From positions 1 through 58,887 of the forward strand of contig JARGNP010000014.1 of the NCBI GenBank assembly GCA_029210265.1: a DNA stretch of 58,887 bases, written 5' to 3'. This DNA is from Legionellaceae bacterium. Lineage in GTDB: Bacteria > Pseudomonadota > Gammaproteobacteria > Legionellales > Legionellaceae. The notes under the pieces were generated by a model. The model was not told the origin of the DNA, searched no databases, and saw nothing but the letters and a program-made list of their open reading frames with translations. Of this stretch, positions 28,660 to 38,848 are shown piece by piece. Position 1 is the first letter of the stretch. Every line of letters starts with the position of its first letter. The translations under genes and the position numbers were made by a program.

Positions 28660-29943
28660 ATGACCCGTTCTGAACAATTATTTGATGCCGCAAAAGCTGT
28701 GATTCCTGGTGGGGTTAACTCTCCCGTTCGGGCATTTAAAGGCGTGGGTGGTACACCGTTATTTTTTGAACGAGGGGAGGGTGCCCATGTTTGGGATGCT
28801 GATGGTAAGCAATATGTTGATTATGTGGGGTCGTGGGGGCCGTTAATTTTAGGGCATTGCAATCCAGAGGTCATGACAGCCGTAACCGATGCTTTGCATC
28901 AAGGCATGAGTTTTGGTGCGCCAACAGCTAAAGAAACTGAGCTTGCACATACCATTCGGCAATGCATGCCAGCACTCGAAAAAATTCGCTTTGTTAATTC
29001 GGGTACTGAGGCGACCATGACCGCGATTCGATTGGCACGCGGGTATACCAAAAAATCTAAAATTCTCAAATTTAAAGGCTGTTATCACGGGCACAGTGAT
29101 AGCTTGTTGGTGAATGCGGGGTCGGGCTTATTAACGTTGGGTATACCGTCATCCCCTGGAATATTAGCCAGTACAGCAGAGCACACGCTGGTAGCCGATT
29201 TTAATAATTTAGAAGAAACAGCCCAGTTATTTGAAAAGCACGGTGATGATATCGCCGCGATTATTCTTGAGCCGATTGCCGGCAATATGGGATTTGTGTT
29301 GCCCGACGCGGGATTTTTAGAAGGTTTGCGGGCTTTATGTGATAACTCTGGCGCGCTCTTGATTTTTGATGAGGTGATGACCGGTTTTCGTGTGGCTTTG
29401 GGCGGTGCACAAGCGCTTTATAATATAACCCCAGATTTAACCACACTGGGTAAAGTCATTGGCGGTGGCATGCCCGTAGGTGCCCTAGGAGGCAAGGCAG
29501 CCATCATGGATTATCTAGCGCCCGAAGGCCCGGTGTATCAAGCTGGAACCTTATCAGGAAATCCGTTAGCTATGGCGGCAGGGCTTGCGACGTTGCAGGC
29601 CGTACAAGCCGAAGGGTTTTATGATAGCTTGGAACAACAAGCACAAGCTTTAGTTACTGGATTGATGGATACTGCGGCGACACATCACATACCGTTGCAA
29701 GCCAAAGCGCTGGGCGGCATGTTTGGGTTTTGTTTTACGGATAATCAAACGATTCGTAATCAAGCTGACGTGGCAGCCTCAGATGATACGATGTTTTGCG
29801 CGTTTTATCACGGTATGCTTGATGCTGGCGTGTATTTTGCACCGTCGCGTTTCGAAGCAGGTTTTGTTTCATCAAAGCATCAACGCGCTGATATTGAATA
29901 TACATTAGAAGCTGCTGATCAAGTCTTTGCTAGCTTTGATTGA
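28660..29943 (+). CDS. hemL: Glutamate-1-semialdehyde 2,1-aminomutase
   Basis: 427 residues, the normal family length. PLP-dependent class III aminotransferase fold: [18 protein letters not shown] near the start, [30 protein letters not shown], and the PLP lysine in [15 protein letters not shown]. It converts glutamate-1-semialdehyde to 5-aminolevulinate, the entry to haem synthesis; hemC, hemD and the hemXY pair lie about 8 kb away. ATG 28660 is preceded by AGGA and matches the family N-terminus; an in-frame extension to 28570 would run into the neighbour's start region. The 3' end overlaps the next gene by 17 bases. Confidence 0.97.
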   Translation: MTRSEQLFDAAKAVIPGGVNSPVRAFKGVGGTPLFFERGEGAHVWDADGKQYVDYVGSWGPLILGHCNPEVMTAVTDALHQGMSFGAPTAKETELAHTIRQCMPALEKIRFVNSGTEATMTAIRLARGYTKKSKILKFKGCYHGHSDSLLVNAGSGLLTLGIPSSPGILASTAEHTLVADFNNLEETAQLFEKHGDDIAAIILEPIAGNMGFVLPDAGFLEGLRALCDNSGALLIFDEVMTGFRVALGGAQALYNITPDLTTLGKVIGGGMPVGALGGKAAIMDYLAPEGPVYQAGTLSGNPLAMAAGLATLQAVQAEGFYDSLEQQAQALVTGLMDTAATHHIPLQAKALGGMFGFCFTDNQTIRNQADVAASDDTMFCAFYHGMLDAGVYFAPSRFEAGFVSSKHQRADIEYTLEAADQVFASFD

Positions 29944-31504
29944 TACAGCACTGCGTATTATTGCTGAAACGCGCTCTGATACAGGAAAAAAAATAATTTT
30001 TGCGGTTTTATCTCCAGAAAATACGATTTTTCCTGTATTACCCCCGGGTCTTCATCGGTTTGATCTTGAAGATGGACGTGTGGTCTTAAATCTAATCTAC
30101 GGTGATATTGAAGACGCACTTGAATCGCTGTTAGTGTGTGGTGAACCCGTTCTTGAACAAAAACTCAGATCATGGAAGATAGATACGTGGTTTTTTTCTG
30201 ATAAATTTTCTGAGCATATTTCTGCTCGCTTACGCGCGATCATAGCGATGTTGTCGGGTTCAAAAATTAACCAAGAATTAGTACATAAATTAACACCAAT
30301 CAAACCTCAAACACCCTGGCATGTTGCGCCCAAGATCAAAACTCAAAAAAAAGGTGCAGTAATTATTGGGGCAGGCCTTGCAGGCTGCTTTACGGCACGT
30401 GCTTTAGCTAAACGGGGTTGGCAGGTACGTGTATTAGACTCAAACTCTGAGGTTGGCATGGGCGCCTCGGGCAACCGTCATGCTGTACTTTACCCTAATT
30501 TATCGGCCTATCAATCACCGCTGACGACATGGATGTTGCATGCTTTTTTATATGCTGCACCGACGTATGCGTCATGGTTAAAATCCGGAAAAATTAAAGG
30601 CGAACTTAACGGTATTTTACAGTTTGCGGTGACGGATAAAATGCGCGCATCACATGCGAAGCTTGCGCCATGGCTTGCAAACTATCCTATGTTGGGGGAA
30701 TTTGTAAGTTCAGAACATGCCTCGCATTTAGCTGGTATTGGTTTGGAGCAAGAAGCTTTGTGGGTACCGCAGGCCGGTTGGCTTGATGTACGTGCATTGT
30801 GTGAGTTTTTATTAGATATGCCTGGTATAAGCTGGGAGCCGAATACTCACGTAGCATCGCTTGATTTTGACGAACCGGTTGTTATTTTAGCGAACGGTGG
30901 CGCCGCACGTGATTTTGTACAAACCGAGAGCTTGCCTCTAAGTATTGTTCGAGGGCAGCTGACGGCTGTGGCGAGCAATGCGCGCTCGTCGGCACTCAAA
31001 CTTCCGTTGTGTGGCGCAGGTCATGTATTGCCTCAAGATGCCGAGGGCAATCATTGGTTTGGCGCAAGTTATGGCGAAGCGCATGCTACTGAGCATGAAG
31101 AAAACTTAGCTAAACTCGCTAAGCTTCCTGTATATGCTCATGATCAAGTTCATGAGCAAGCGCTGTGGTCAAATAAAATAACGGGAAGTTGGGCCGGGCA
31201 TCGTGCTAAAACGCTTGATCACGTGCCGCTTGTAGGACCTGTACCTCATGTGGAAAAATTTAAAAAGCAATTTGCGGCACTTGCTTTAGATGGCGGGCGT
31301 TTTATACCTCATGCAGGTGAGTATTGGCCGGGTTTATATGTATGTTCGGGGTTTGGTTCACGTGGTTTAACCAGTATCCCATTAGCAGCGGAATATTTGG
31401 CCTCAAGTATTGCTGGAGAACCTACATCGCTCTCGCGCAATTTAGCTCAAGCACTAGCTCCAGCACGTTTTCTTGTGAAAGCGTTAAAGCGTGGGTTAAA
31501 CTAA
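29927..31504 (+). CDS. mnmC: MnmC-like protein: intact FAD oxidase half, truncated methyltransferase half
   Basis: 525 residues. Residues of about 140-525 match the FAD oxidase domain of Mnm[40 protein letters not shown], and the C-terminal [25 protein letters not shown]. Residues 1-130 correspond only to the second half of the MnmD methyltransferase domain ([23 protein letters not shown] aligns well), while the SAM-binding GxGxG half is absent and the DAWFLDGFAPAKNPDMW motif is eroded to DTWFFSDKF. The bifunctional enzyme makes mnm5s2U in tRNA; here only the FAD-dependent cmnm5U demodification step looks possible. No ATG is available in the first 100 codons: TTG 29927, inside hemL, is the likely start. 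Confidence 0.85.
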   Translation: MLALIDTALRIIAETRSDTGKKIIFAVLSPENTIFPVLPPGLHRFDLEDGRVVLNLIYGDIEDALESLLVCGEPVLEQKLRSWKIDTWFFSDKFSEHISARLRAIIAMLSGSKINQELVHKLTPIKPQTPWHVAPKIKTQKKGAVIIGAGLAGCFTARALAKRGWQVRVLDSNSEVGMGASGNRHAVLYPNLSAYQSPLTTWMLHAFLYAAPTYASWLKSGKIKGELNGILQFAVTDKMRASHAKLAPWLANYPMLGEFVSSEHASHLAGIGLEQEALWVPQAGWLDVRALCEFLLDMPGISWEPNTHVASLDFDEPVVILANGGAARDFVQTESLPLSIVRGQLTAVASNARSSALKLPLCGAGHVLPQDAEGNHWFGASYGEAHATEHEENLAKLAKLPVYAHDQVHEQALWSNKITGSWAGHRAKTLDHVPLVGPVPHVEKFKKQFAALALDGGRFIPHAGEYWPGLYVCSGFGSRGLTSIPLAAEYLASSIAGEPTSLSRNLAQALAPARFLVKALKRGLN

Positions 31505-31541
31505 CTTATGTTATTTTTATCATTAAATATTAAATAAAAAT

Positions 31542-32660
31542 ATGAAAATCTATTTAGTCGGGGGTGCTGTTCGTGATCAATTACTTGGCGAGCCGTTTCA
31601 TGAGCGCGACTGGGTTGTGGTCGGTGGTACGCCCGATGAGCTATTAAAGCAAGGTTATCAGCAAGTCGGCCGTGACTTTCCTGTATTTTTGCATCCAAAA
31701 TCAAAAGAAGAATATGCACTCGCACGCACCGAGCGTAAAGCCGGTGAAGGCTATTATGGATTTGTGTGTGATTTTAATCCCAGCGTGACGCTCGAAGAAG
31801 ATTTAAGTCGGCGTGATCTCACCATCAATGCCATGGCTATGGATGATGACGGACAGGTGATTGACCCATACAGTGGACAGCGCGACCTTGCAGCTAAGCA
31901 ATTGCGGCATGTGTCACCGGCATTTACTGAAGATCCCGTGCGTGTGTTACGTGTGGCGCGTTTTGCGGCTCGTTATTATTATCTTGGGTTTGCGGTTGCT
32001 GATATAACACGCGCGCTCATGCAGCAAATGGCTGAACAGGGTGAACTTGCTCACTTGGTTCCTGAGCGTGTTTGGCAAGAGTGGCAAAAAAGCTTGTGTG
32101 GGCTGCATCCCGAAATTTTTATTAAAGTATTACAGGCTTGTGGTGCATGTGTGCATATATTTCCTGAGCTTGTGGGTGTTGATTTAAATGGTTTAATTTC
32201 TGCACGTAAGCTATCAGAAGATCCCGTGATTCGCTTTGCTGCTTTCATGCATGTATTGCCGCAAACACAGATAGAAGCATTATGTCAGCGCTTACGCATA
32301 CCGACTGAATATCAGCAATTAGCGCTGTTAAGCGCTAAGTATGCTAATCAGATTTTAGATTTGGTGCATTTAAGTGCCGAAGATATTGTGACGGCGCTTG
32401 AGCGGATTGATCCGTTTCGTCGTTATGCCCGGTTTGAAGCCTTGTTAAGGGTGTGTGAAGCGCGTACGATGGCTCGTGGTGCGGGCGATATTGAATATAT
32501 CGCGCGGTGGCAGCAGGCTTTTGAAGCATGTGATGATATTAATCCCCGAGTACTGATTGACGAGGGCTATCAGGGTGAACAAATTAAACATAAGCTCCAT
32601 GAGCGCCGTGTCGTAGCCATACAATCTCTAATAAATAATTGGATAAAACATGAAGCATAA
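31542..32660 (+). CDS. cca: CCA-adding tRNA nucleotidyltransferase, short form without HD motif
   Basis: 372 residues. Closely follows gammaproteobacterial Cca: [58 protein letters not shown]. The catalytic pair D-x-D of the usual DRDW is ERD here, with one acidic residue changed to Glu. Where E. coli Cca has the HDLGK metal-phosphohydrolase segment, this protein reads [10 protein letters not shown] and is shorter, so the HD domain activity is lost. It adds CCA to tRNA 3' ends. The gene overlaps orn by 11 bases and is 37 bases behind the MnmC-like gene. Confidence 0.93.
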   Translation: MKIYLVGGAVRDQLLGEPFHERDWVVVGGTPDELLKQGYQQVGRDFPVFLHPKSKEEYALARTERKAGEGYYGFVCDFNPSVTLEEDLSRRDLTINAMAMDDDGQVIDPYSGQRDLAAKQLRHVSPAFTEDPVRVLRVARFAARYYYLGFAVADITRALMQQMAEQGELAHLVPERVWQEWQKSLCGLHPEIFIKVLQACGACVHIFPELVGVDLNGLISARKLSEDPVIRFAAFMHVLPQTQIEALCQRLRIPTEYQQLALLSAKYANQILDLVHLSAEDIVTALERIDPFRRYARFEALLRVCEARTMARGAGDIEYIARWQQAFEACDDINPRVLIDEGYQGEQIKHKLHERRVVAIQSLINNWIKHEA

Positions 32661-33195
32661 GCAAAACTTAATTTGGATTGATTTAGAAATGACAGGGCTC
32701 TCGCCTCTGCATGATCGGATTATTGAGATCGCGACCATTGTCACGGATAAAAACTTAAATATTCTGGATGAAGGCCCTATGCTTGCTATTCATCAATCCC
32801 AAGAACGCCTAGACGGCATGGATGATTGGAATACCAAACAACATAATCGCTCAGGTTTGGTTGAGCGTGTTCAAAACAGTCGAGTTACCGAGGCTGATGC
32901 GGAGCAGAAAACTTTAGCATTTTTAAAGCCTTATATAAATAAAGGCATGTCGCCCATGTGTGGGAACACCATTTGCCAAGATCGACGTTTTTTATGCAAT
33001 TACATGCCAGAACTGGCTGCATTTTTTCATTATCGTAATTTAGATGTAAGCACGTTGAAAGAACTTGCCACGCGTTGGGCACCGGGCTTACTTAAAGGTA
33101 TTGAGAAAAAATCAAAGCATTTAGCCTTAGATGATATCAAAGATTCGATAGATGAGTTAAAATATTACAGAAAGCATTTTATTAGAGATTTTTAG
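32650..33195 (+). CDS. orn: Oligoribonuclease
   Basis: 181 residues, standard length. DEDDh 3'-5' exoribonuclease: first motif WIDLEMTGL (D11, E13), [12 protein letters not shown] with the second Asp, and [10 protein letters not shown] with the catalytic His and last Asp. It degrades di- to pentanucleotides, including pGpG from cyclic-di-GMP turnover, as the final step of RNA decay. Start ATG overlaps the end of cca; QueH follows 9 bases later, so the genes are probably co-transcribed. Confidence 0.97.
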   Translation: MKHKQNLIWIDLEMTGLSPLHDRIIEIATIVTDKNLNILDEGPMLAIHQSQERLDGMDDWNTKQHNRSGLVERVQNSRVTEADAEQKTLAFLKPYINKGMSPMCGNTICQDRRFLCNYMPELAAFFHYRNLDVSTLKELATRWAPGLLKGIEKKSKHLALDDIKDSIDELKYYRKHFIRDF

Positions 33196-33204
33196 AGATA
33201 GTGT

Positions 33205-33918
33205 ATGACAACTGAGTTGAAACGAGAGATATTAGAGTTACCGAACGGAGCAAAAAAACTTTTATTGCACTCTTGCTGTGCGCCTTGTTCGGGTGAGGTG
33301 ATGGAAGCTTTGACTGCATCAGGGATTGAGTTTTCTATCTTTTTTTATAATCCTAATATTCATCCTGTTCAAGAATATGAAATACGTAAACAAGAAAACA
33401 AACGATTTGCTGAAAAGCATAATATTCCGTGCATTGATGCTGATTATGATAAAGACAACTGGTTTGAACGCGTCAAAGGTTTAGAATGGGAGCCTGAGCG
33501 TGGTAAACGCTGTACCGCGTGTTTTGACATGCGCTTTGAACGTACAGCGCTCTATGCACATGAGCATGGTTTTCCTGTGATTTGTAGCTCGCTTGGTATT
33601 TCACGTTGGAAAGACATGAATCAAATCAACGGTTCAGGTGAACGTGCGGCAGCACGCTACGATAACATGACGTATTGGACGTATAATTGGCGGAAAGGCG
33701 GTGGTGCTGCCCGGATGTATGAAATTGCCAAGCGTGAAGAATTTTATAAGCAAGAGTATTGTGGATGTGTGTATTCACTGCGAGATACCAACCGCTGGCG
33801 TAAGCAGAACGATCGTGAACGTATTCACATAGGTGTTAATTACTACGAAGCAGCTTGCTCGGCATCTAACACCTGTTCTAAACTTGAACCGAAATTTAAA
33901 TCTAAAGATAGCGTTTGA
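33205..33918 (+). CDS. queH: Epoxyqueuosine reductase QueH
   Basis: 237 residues of the DUF208/QueH family: [12 protein letters not shown] with the CCxPC motif, [26 protein letters not shown], and EYCGCVYS. The clustered Cys residues bind the Fe-S and metal centre used to reduce epoxyqueuosine to queuosine in tRNA, replacing the unrelated QueG. The final 25 codons are duplicated, in decayed form, at 36303-36386 on the far side of the inserted Sel1-like gene. Confidence 0.95.
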   Translation: MTTELKREILELPNGAKKLLLHSCCAPCSGEVMEALTASGIEFSIFFYNPNIHPVQEYEIRKQENKRFAEKHNIPCIDADYDKDNWFERVKGLEWEPERGKRCTACFDMRFERTALYAHEHGFPVICSSLGISRWKDMNQINGSGERAAARYDNMTYWTYNWRKGGGAARMYEIAKREEFYKQEYCGCVYSLRDTNRWRKQNDRERIHIGVNYYEAACSASNTCSKLEPKFKSKDSV

Positions 33919-33929
33919 TAGGTTGTGGT

Positions 33930-33970
33930 GAGCCGACCGCGCGTTGCTCTATGGCTGCGCGGTAGGGCTC
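33930..33970. terminator. Long hairpin between convergent genes
   Basis: Arms ACCGCGC (33936-33942) and GCGCGGT (33957-33963), extended outward by GAGCC and GGCTC. It lies just after queH and overlaps the last codons of the convergent Sel1-like gene. A bidirectional terminator is plausible, but there is no T-run on either side. Confidence 0.5.
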
Positions 33971-36240
33971 AGTTCTAAGCTTTCAGCCTCGTTATCTAAC
34001 GCCGGTAAAAAAGACATGCTACTTAATTGTTTTAGCCGCTGATTAAAACAAGCATGCTTTGCACGAGCATTTCTTATCTCTGGTAACTCAATAAGCTTTT
34101 CAAGCAAACGTCCCCGGTCGAGCTGTTCGATGAGCGTAGATACAACAGCTTGAAGGTGTTCAGAGTTTTTGACTTTAGGCGTGGTGCTCCACAGCCGCAT
34201 ACAAAATCTTCCAGGGCTACTTTGGGGCTCAAGTTTATCTTTTTCTTGTAAATATATTTGGTAGTCTTTTAACTCCGATATTTGTCGCGAAGCTAAATTT
34301 AACGGTCGTACCATGGAATTAAGCTGGAACGTTTCTTTCTGGGTTAAACTTGTTTTCTTGCGGTGTAATTGTTTCAGCATCGATGAATAATCATCCATAT
34401 TAGCATCAGGGTTTTTCGCTACAGCATAATTAGCAAGTTCAATCGCCAAACATAATGTTGTATCTCGATGATCTTTATATGTCGGATTCATCCAAACTAA
34501 GTTGCTTAATTCAAACAAATCATGTGCAGATAAATATTCTTGTGGAATTAAGCGAAATGTTTCATATGCAGTTTGGACATCACCCGAGATAAAAAATGCG
34601 CCATAGGCCAGAAAACGATTCCCTGCTGCCTGCACGATAGGTGTTTGTTGATGCTCGGGTATATTATCCTGTAATTGATTTAAACAGAATATTTGATGCT
34701 CATAAAGCTCTTTCGTAACATTATCATCTTGTCTAAGTACTTTGATGCAGTCATTACAGTACGATACAAAATGATCGACAGGATTGTTTTTAAATAAGTC
34801 CAGGGCCGCATTTTTATCTTGAGGAAAATAACCATCACGCTTGTATAGGTGAGAAAATAAAAAATATTCAGCAGGCAAATATCCTTCGTTAATACTTAAA
34901 TAGGTCAGCTGGTCCTTGATACTCTGACGTGAAGCGTGATTGAAGCGAGCGGCTTGTAGAATTAAGTTCATAGTATGAGCGCGCTTCTCATCCAGCGTGC
35001 CTGGACTATGTCGATACATGCCAACATGCCTAACCATGGCACTGGTATTACCCTGTGCTATGGCTCGATCCAATAATTCAATCGCAGCAGGGTAGTCTGG
35101 TTGATGATTAGGGGTGCCCTGACCGCAGCGATACATGCCAGCACGATTAACCATGGCTGTGGTATTACCCTGTGCTATGGCTCGATCCAATAATTCAATC
35201 GCAGCAGGGTAGTCTGGTTGATGATTCGGGGTGCCCTGACCTTGGTGATACATGCCAGCACGATTACTCATGGCATTGGTATCACCCTGTGCTACAGCTC
35301 TATCCAATAATTTAATCGCCGCCGGGTAGTCCGGTTGATGATGAGGGGTGCCCTGATTATCTCGATACATGCCAGCACGATTAACCATGGCTGTGGTATT
35401 ACCCTGTGCTATGGCTCGATCCAATAATTCAATCGCAGCAGGGTAGTCTGGTTGATGATTCGGGGTGCCCTGACCTTGGTGATACATGCCAGCACGATTA
35501 CTCATGGCATTGGTATCACCCTGTGCTACAGCTCTATCCAATAATTTAATCGCCGCCGGGTAGTCCGGTTGATGATGAGGGGTGCCCTGATTATCTCGAT
35601 GCATGCAAGCACGAATAAACATGGCACGGGTATTACCCTGTGCTATAGCTCGATCCAATAACTCAATCGCTGCAGGGTAATCTGGTTCTTGGTTAGGGGT
35701 AGCCTGGCCATCTCGATACATGCAAGCACGATTAGCTATGGCATCGGTATTACCCTGTATTATGGATGCATCCAATAATTCAATCGCAGCAAGGTAGTCC
35801 GGTTGATTGTTAGGGGTACCTTTACCGCCTTGATGCATGTAAGCACGAGAAATCATGGCATTGGTATCACCCTGTATTATGGCTGTATCTAATAATTCAA
35901 TTGCAGCAGGGTAATCCGGTTGATGGTTAGGGGTGCCCTGACCGCGGTAATACACGCGAGCACGAAGGGTTATAGCGAATATTTGATTATCCGCGATAAG
36001 ATTATCTAATATGTGAATGGTATTATCATAATCACCTAAATAGCAATACGCAAATGCAGATAGCAGGCGGTAGCTTACGTTGTTATTCGTGTGCGATAGA
36101 ATGAATCTTGCTTCTTCGGTAGATAATCCTTGGCTTGCCATATCTCGGATAATCTTTGCGTGTAACTCAGGGCTATCTTCGTTAAGTAGGATGTCAGATA
36201 TGGCTTGAATCTTCACAAAAGTTAATCCTTGGGCAATCAT
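33949..36240 (-). CDS. Sel1/TPR-like tandem-repeat protein, effector-like
   Basis: 763 residues. The centre holds eight 39-residue units of the form PDYPAAIELLDRAIAQG(N/D)TxAMxNRAxMYRxGQGTPNHQ, each a helical hairpin of the Sel1/TPR superfamily, preceded by a degenerate unit. Longer helical N- and C-terminal parts have no match I recognise. Repeat scaffolds of this sort mediate protein binding and are frequent among Legionella and Coxiella virulence proteins. No signal peptide. Two adjacent pairs of units are identical in DNA (see 35131-35598), so the array has expanded recently. The gene is inserted behind queH and flanked by a duplicate of the queH tail, so it is acquired. Confidence 0.7.
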   Translation of the reverse strand: MIAQGLTFVKIQAISDILLNEDSPELHAKIIRDMASQGLSTEEARFILSHTNNNVSYRLLSAFAYCYLGDYDNTIHILDNLIADNQIFAITLRARVYYRGQGTPNHQPDYPAAIELLDTAIIQGDTNAMISRAYMHQGGKGTPNNQPDYLAAIELLDASIIQGNTDAIANRACMYRDGQATPNQEPDYPAAIELLDRAIAQGNTRAMFIRACMHRDNQGTPHHQPDYPAAIKLLDRAVAQGDTNAMSNRAGMYHQGQGTPNHQPDYPAAIELLDRAIAQGNTTAMVNRAGMYRDNQGTPHHQPDYPAAIKLLDRAVAQGDTNAMSNRAGMYHQGQGTPNHQPDYPAAIELLDRAIAQGNTTAMVNRAGMYRCGQGTPNHQPDYPAAIELLDRAIAQGNTSAMVRHVGMYRHSPGTLDEKRAHTMNLILQAARFNHASRQSIKDQLTYLSINEGYLPAEYFLFSHLYKRDGYFPQDKNAALDLFKNNPVDHFVSYCNDCIKVLRQDDNVTKELYEHQIFCLNQLQDNIPEHQQTPIVQAAGNRFLAYGAFFISGDVQTAYETFRLIPQEYLSAHDLFELSNLVWMNPTYKDHRDTTLCLAIELANYAVAKNPDANMDDYSSMLKQLHRKKTSLTQKETFQLNSMVRPLNLASRQISELKDYQIYLQEKDKLEPQSSPGRFCMRLWSTTPKVKNSEHLQAVVSTLIEQLDRGRLLEKLIELPEIRNARAKHACFNQRLKQLSSMSFLPALDNEAESLELSPTAQP
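35131..35598 (-). repeat. Recent 234-bp tandem duplication inside the repeat array
   Basis: 35131-35364 and 35365-35598 are essentially identical. Each codes for two 39-residue units of the Sel1-like protein (117 bases per unit). The other units in the array, roughly 34990-35950, differ by many substitutions, so this duplication is young. Length variation between strains is expected. Confidence 0.85.
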
Positions 36241-36302
36241 AGCTTGTCGTAAAAGAGAAGGCGTTTATTGTACGTGATCATTTGCTTTCAGTCAGGTACA
36301 TT

Positions 36303-36386
36303 GGTGTTAATTACTACGAAACAGCTTGCTCAGAATCTAAAACCTGTTCTAAATTTAAATCTACGAATAACGCCTGACAGTTTGAT
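36303..36386 (+). repeat. Decayed duplicate of the queH 3' end
   Basis: Matches 33832-33919 (GGTGTTAATTACTACGAA, then AGCTTGCTC and CCTGTTCTAAA) with scattered substitutions and one short gap, and ends at the same TTTGAT. It is only the last about 27 codons, so it is non-functional. Together with queH it brackets the Sel1-like gene, as expected if that gene arrived by duplicative or homologous insertion. Confidence 0.8.
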
Positions 36387-36450
36387 TAAAAAAAGATCAT
36401 TGGTTATAATGCAATCATCTTTATATTCAACATACAACTTGGAACTCTGA

Positions 36451-36696
36451 ATGTCTTTTTTCAAATCTGTATCAACAACAAGCGATTCCAGTCATGGTAA
36501 GAACAAGAAGGAAATCGGGTCGGTTTCTAGTACGGCGACTACAATAGAATGGCCTTCTGTTAGTACTCGAAAAAGTGAGCGGCCAAGTAATTGTACTGAT
36601 GTATCATCTAGATAGAGTGGTGGTTCGGGATTTAGTGAGGTGAGTGATTCAGCACCATCTTCTTCAACGACGACATCGTGTTGTTGTATCTCTTAA
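36451..36696 (+). pseudogene. Small Ser/Thr-rich gene with in-frame amber and CaaX-like end (CCIS)
   Basis: ATG 36451 opens a frame (MSFFKSVSTTSDSSHGKNKK, then about 34 more residues) that meets TAG at 36613-36615. In the same frame it continues with SGGSGFSEVSDS and SSSTTTSCCCIS before TAA 36694-36696. The end fits a CaaX prenylation box (Cys-Cys-Ile-Ser) after a Ser/Thr-rich linker, as on host Rab/Ras proteins and some Legionella effectors. With the amber codon intact only 54 residues are made. This could be a dead effector, a sequencing error, or a coincidence in a short frame. Codon usage is unremarkable. Confidence 0.4.
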
Positions 36697-36799
36697 ATAA
36701 AGATCAATCGCTCACTGGACTGCTTTCCTAGATTCGAACTACTTGATATACCAGCTATACTTACAGTAGTTTGCATTTATCTAATCTAGGGATATGAAT

Positions 36800-37657
36800 A
36801 TGAAGCTTTTTAGGCATGGTGAGTCAGGTCATGAAAAGCCTGGGATGTTGGATACTTCAGGCATATTACGTGATTTGTCTGAGCACCTTGTTGATTTAGA
36901 CCCGTATCATTTGCCAGATGAGGCAGGCTTACAATCTCTTCAAGCATTGGATACTGAAACATTGCCCATACTAGATTCCTCGGTACATATCACGGCATGT
37001 TTAGCTCGCCCAGGAAAATTAATCTGCGTGGGACTTAACTCGTCATTGCATACACGTGAGCTCGGGCTAAACTTAATGCCCAAGCAAGATATGCTACTTT
37101 TTATGAAGCCTACTTCTGCCATATGCGGTCCTCACGATCCTATTTTATACACACGCATGACCCAAAAATTAGATTGGGAAGCTGAACTAGGCATTGTGAT
37201 CGGTAAGCAAGGTAAATATATTCAACAAGAAGACGCGCGTGATTATATTTTTGGTTACACCTGTGTGAATGATTTGTCTGAGCGCTTTTTGCAATTAGAA
37301 TGCGGTGATTCACAATTTACCAAAGGCAAATGTTTTGATAACGCGGCACCTATAGGCCCATATATTGTTACCAAAGACGAGATAGATGATCCGAATCAAC
37401 TCAATATTAATTTATGGGTGAATCATCAATTACGCCAGGCGTTTAATACCCGTGATTATATTCATAATGATCTTGCCGTTGTGAGCTATGTTAGCCAATA
37501 CTTTACGCTTTATCCTGGCGATATTATTTCGATGGGTTCAGCCCCAGGTAATGCAAAATCTTGGGGCGAAGATCAGTATCTTAAACCTGGAGATGAAGTG
37601 GTTTTATCCATTGAAGGCTTAGGCACGCAAAGACAAACGGTTATACATGAGTTCTAA
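36800..37657 (+). CDS. Fumarylacetoacetate hydrolase (FAH) family enzyme
   Basis: 285 residues. The C-terminal two thirds match the FAH fold: ICVGLNSSLHTRELG, KPTSAICGPHDPI, the metal-binding LDWEAELGIVIGK (E-x-E), YTCVNDLSER and SMGSAPGNA. Family members hydrolyse or decarboxylate acylpyruvates and related 2-keto acids; the exact substrate is not readable. Two ATGs occur six bases apart; the second (36800) is better spaced from AGGG at 36788-36791. It converges with hemY with only three bases between the stops. Confidence 0.9.
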   Translation: MKLFRHGESGHEKPGMLDTSGILRDLSEHLVDLDPYHLPDEAGLQSLQALDTETLPILDSSVHITACLARPGKLICVGLNSSLHTRELGLNLMPKQDMLLFMKPTSAICGPHDPILYTRMTQKLDWEAELGIVIGKQGKYIQQEDARDYIFGYTCVNDLSERFLQLECGDSQFTKGKCFDNAAPIGPYIVTKDEIDDPNQLNINLWVNHQLRQAFNTRDYIHNDLAVVSYVSQYFTLYPGDIISMGSAPGNAKSWGEDQYLKPGDEVVLSIEGLGTQRQTVIHEF

Positions 37658-37660
37658 TAT

Positions 37661-38848
37661 TTATTTAGATTTAAGAGCTAACGCTTTATTTAACCCCTGT
37701 TGATAGGCTTCGAATGCGCCAGATATATCATTAAGTGCTTCTAATAACTCACCCAGTACAGCATACGTTTCGGGCATCTCAGAAAGCACTAAACTTTGAT
37801 CAAGGTGTGTGCGTGCTTTACCCCAAAGTTGCTGGGCAATATAAAACTTTCCGAGGCAACGATGCAGGGCGGGAGAATGTGCATGATGTTTAAGTAACAA
37901 TTCAAGCACATGAAGTCTCGCGCATGCAGGTTTGAGCTCGCTGTAGCAGGTGATTAAAATATCATGATAATTTTTTTGGAATGCGCGGCGTAAAAACACT
38001 TCGGCTTCAGCATCTTTGCTTTGTTGCATGAGAGCACGGCTATAGATTGCAATAATTTCTGGGTCATGTTTCAAATACTTAGGTAAATTTTCCACAAGTT
38101 TACGAAGTGCTTCCCACTCGGCTTGTTGAACATAGCCACGCATGCCTCCAAGATAAGCACGGTGTTGCAGTGCATTAAAATCAGCGTTGGATAGAGCCTT
38201 ATGACGGGTCAGATCAGGTAAAAGCTGGAGCAGTTGAGGCCAATCAGCAATCGCTTCATAGAGGCGCGCGAGTAATTTGAGTACATAAGGATGACGCGGT
38301 GATAAATCATGGAGGTGACGTAATGTTGCAAGTGCTTGCTCCCATTGCTGGTGCGCAATTTGAAGTTGTGCTTGCGTTAACTCAACCGCAATTTTTGCGT
38401 CAGGCATCGATTGTTGTGCTTCACGTAAGTAATCATCACGTAATTTAGGATCTCCTAACTCTTGTGCGGCCCGTGCAGCAATTAAGTAATTAATCAGGGG
38501 GGTGTCGGCATTAGGAAGCGCTTGCATTAAATGTGTTTTCGCTAATTTCCAATGCCCTTCGCTGAATTCAATTAAACCTTGCGTTGTTTTATTGCGTGCG
38601 CGCCCAGCACGGTGTTTAACACGCCAATGATGCCAAGATGCCGGTAAGTGAATGGTTTTTCTGTACGATAAAAAAAGAAAATGCAGCAAAGAAAACGTAA
38701 GAAGAACCGTGGCAACAGCAACCCATACGGTGGTTTCAAGTGTCCAATGACGAAACACCAGTAAGATATATCCTGGATCGCCATGCATATGAAGACCAAG
38801 CCAAATAGACACAAAAAGAAGAAGTAATATGAGCATTATTCTCATCAT
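37661..38848 (-). CDS. hemY: HemY-type inner-membrane protein with TPR repeats
   Basis: 395 residues. Two N-terminal membrane helices (about 3-20 and 40-62) are followed by a TPR-like helical domain with RAGRARNKTTQGLIEFSEG, the HemY hallmark, then repeated helix pairs. HemY is the last gene of the gammaproteobacterial hemCDXY operon; its role in haem synthesis or protein assembly is undefined. The start overlaps the hemX stop by 4 bases (coupled translation). Confidence 0.92.
   Translation of the reverse strand: MMRIMLILLLLFVSIWLGLHMHGDPGYILLVFRHWTLETTVWVAVATVLLTFSLLHFLFLSYRKTIHLPASWHHWRVKHRAGRARNKTTQGLIEFSEGHWKLAKTHLMQALPNADTPLINYLIAARAAQELGDPKLRDDYLREAQQSMPDAKIAVELTQAQLQIAHQQWEQALATLRHLHDLSPRHPYVLKLLARLYEAIADWPQLLQLLPDLTRHKALSNADFNALQHRAYLGGMRGYVQQAEWEALRKLVENLPKYLKHDPEIIAIYSRALMQQSKDAEAEVFLRRAFQKNYHDILITCYSELKPACARLHVLELLLKHHAHSPALHRCLGKFYIAQQLWGKARTHLDQSLVLSEMPETYAVLGELLEALNDISGAFEAYQQGLNKALALKSK

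Noticed and set aside
34990-35950. 117-base tandem repeats
   Set aside because: They are coding repeats of the Sel1-like protein; no spacer-repeat structure.
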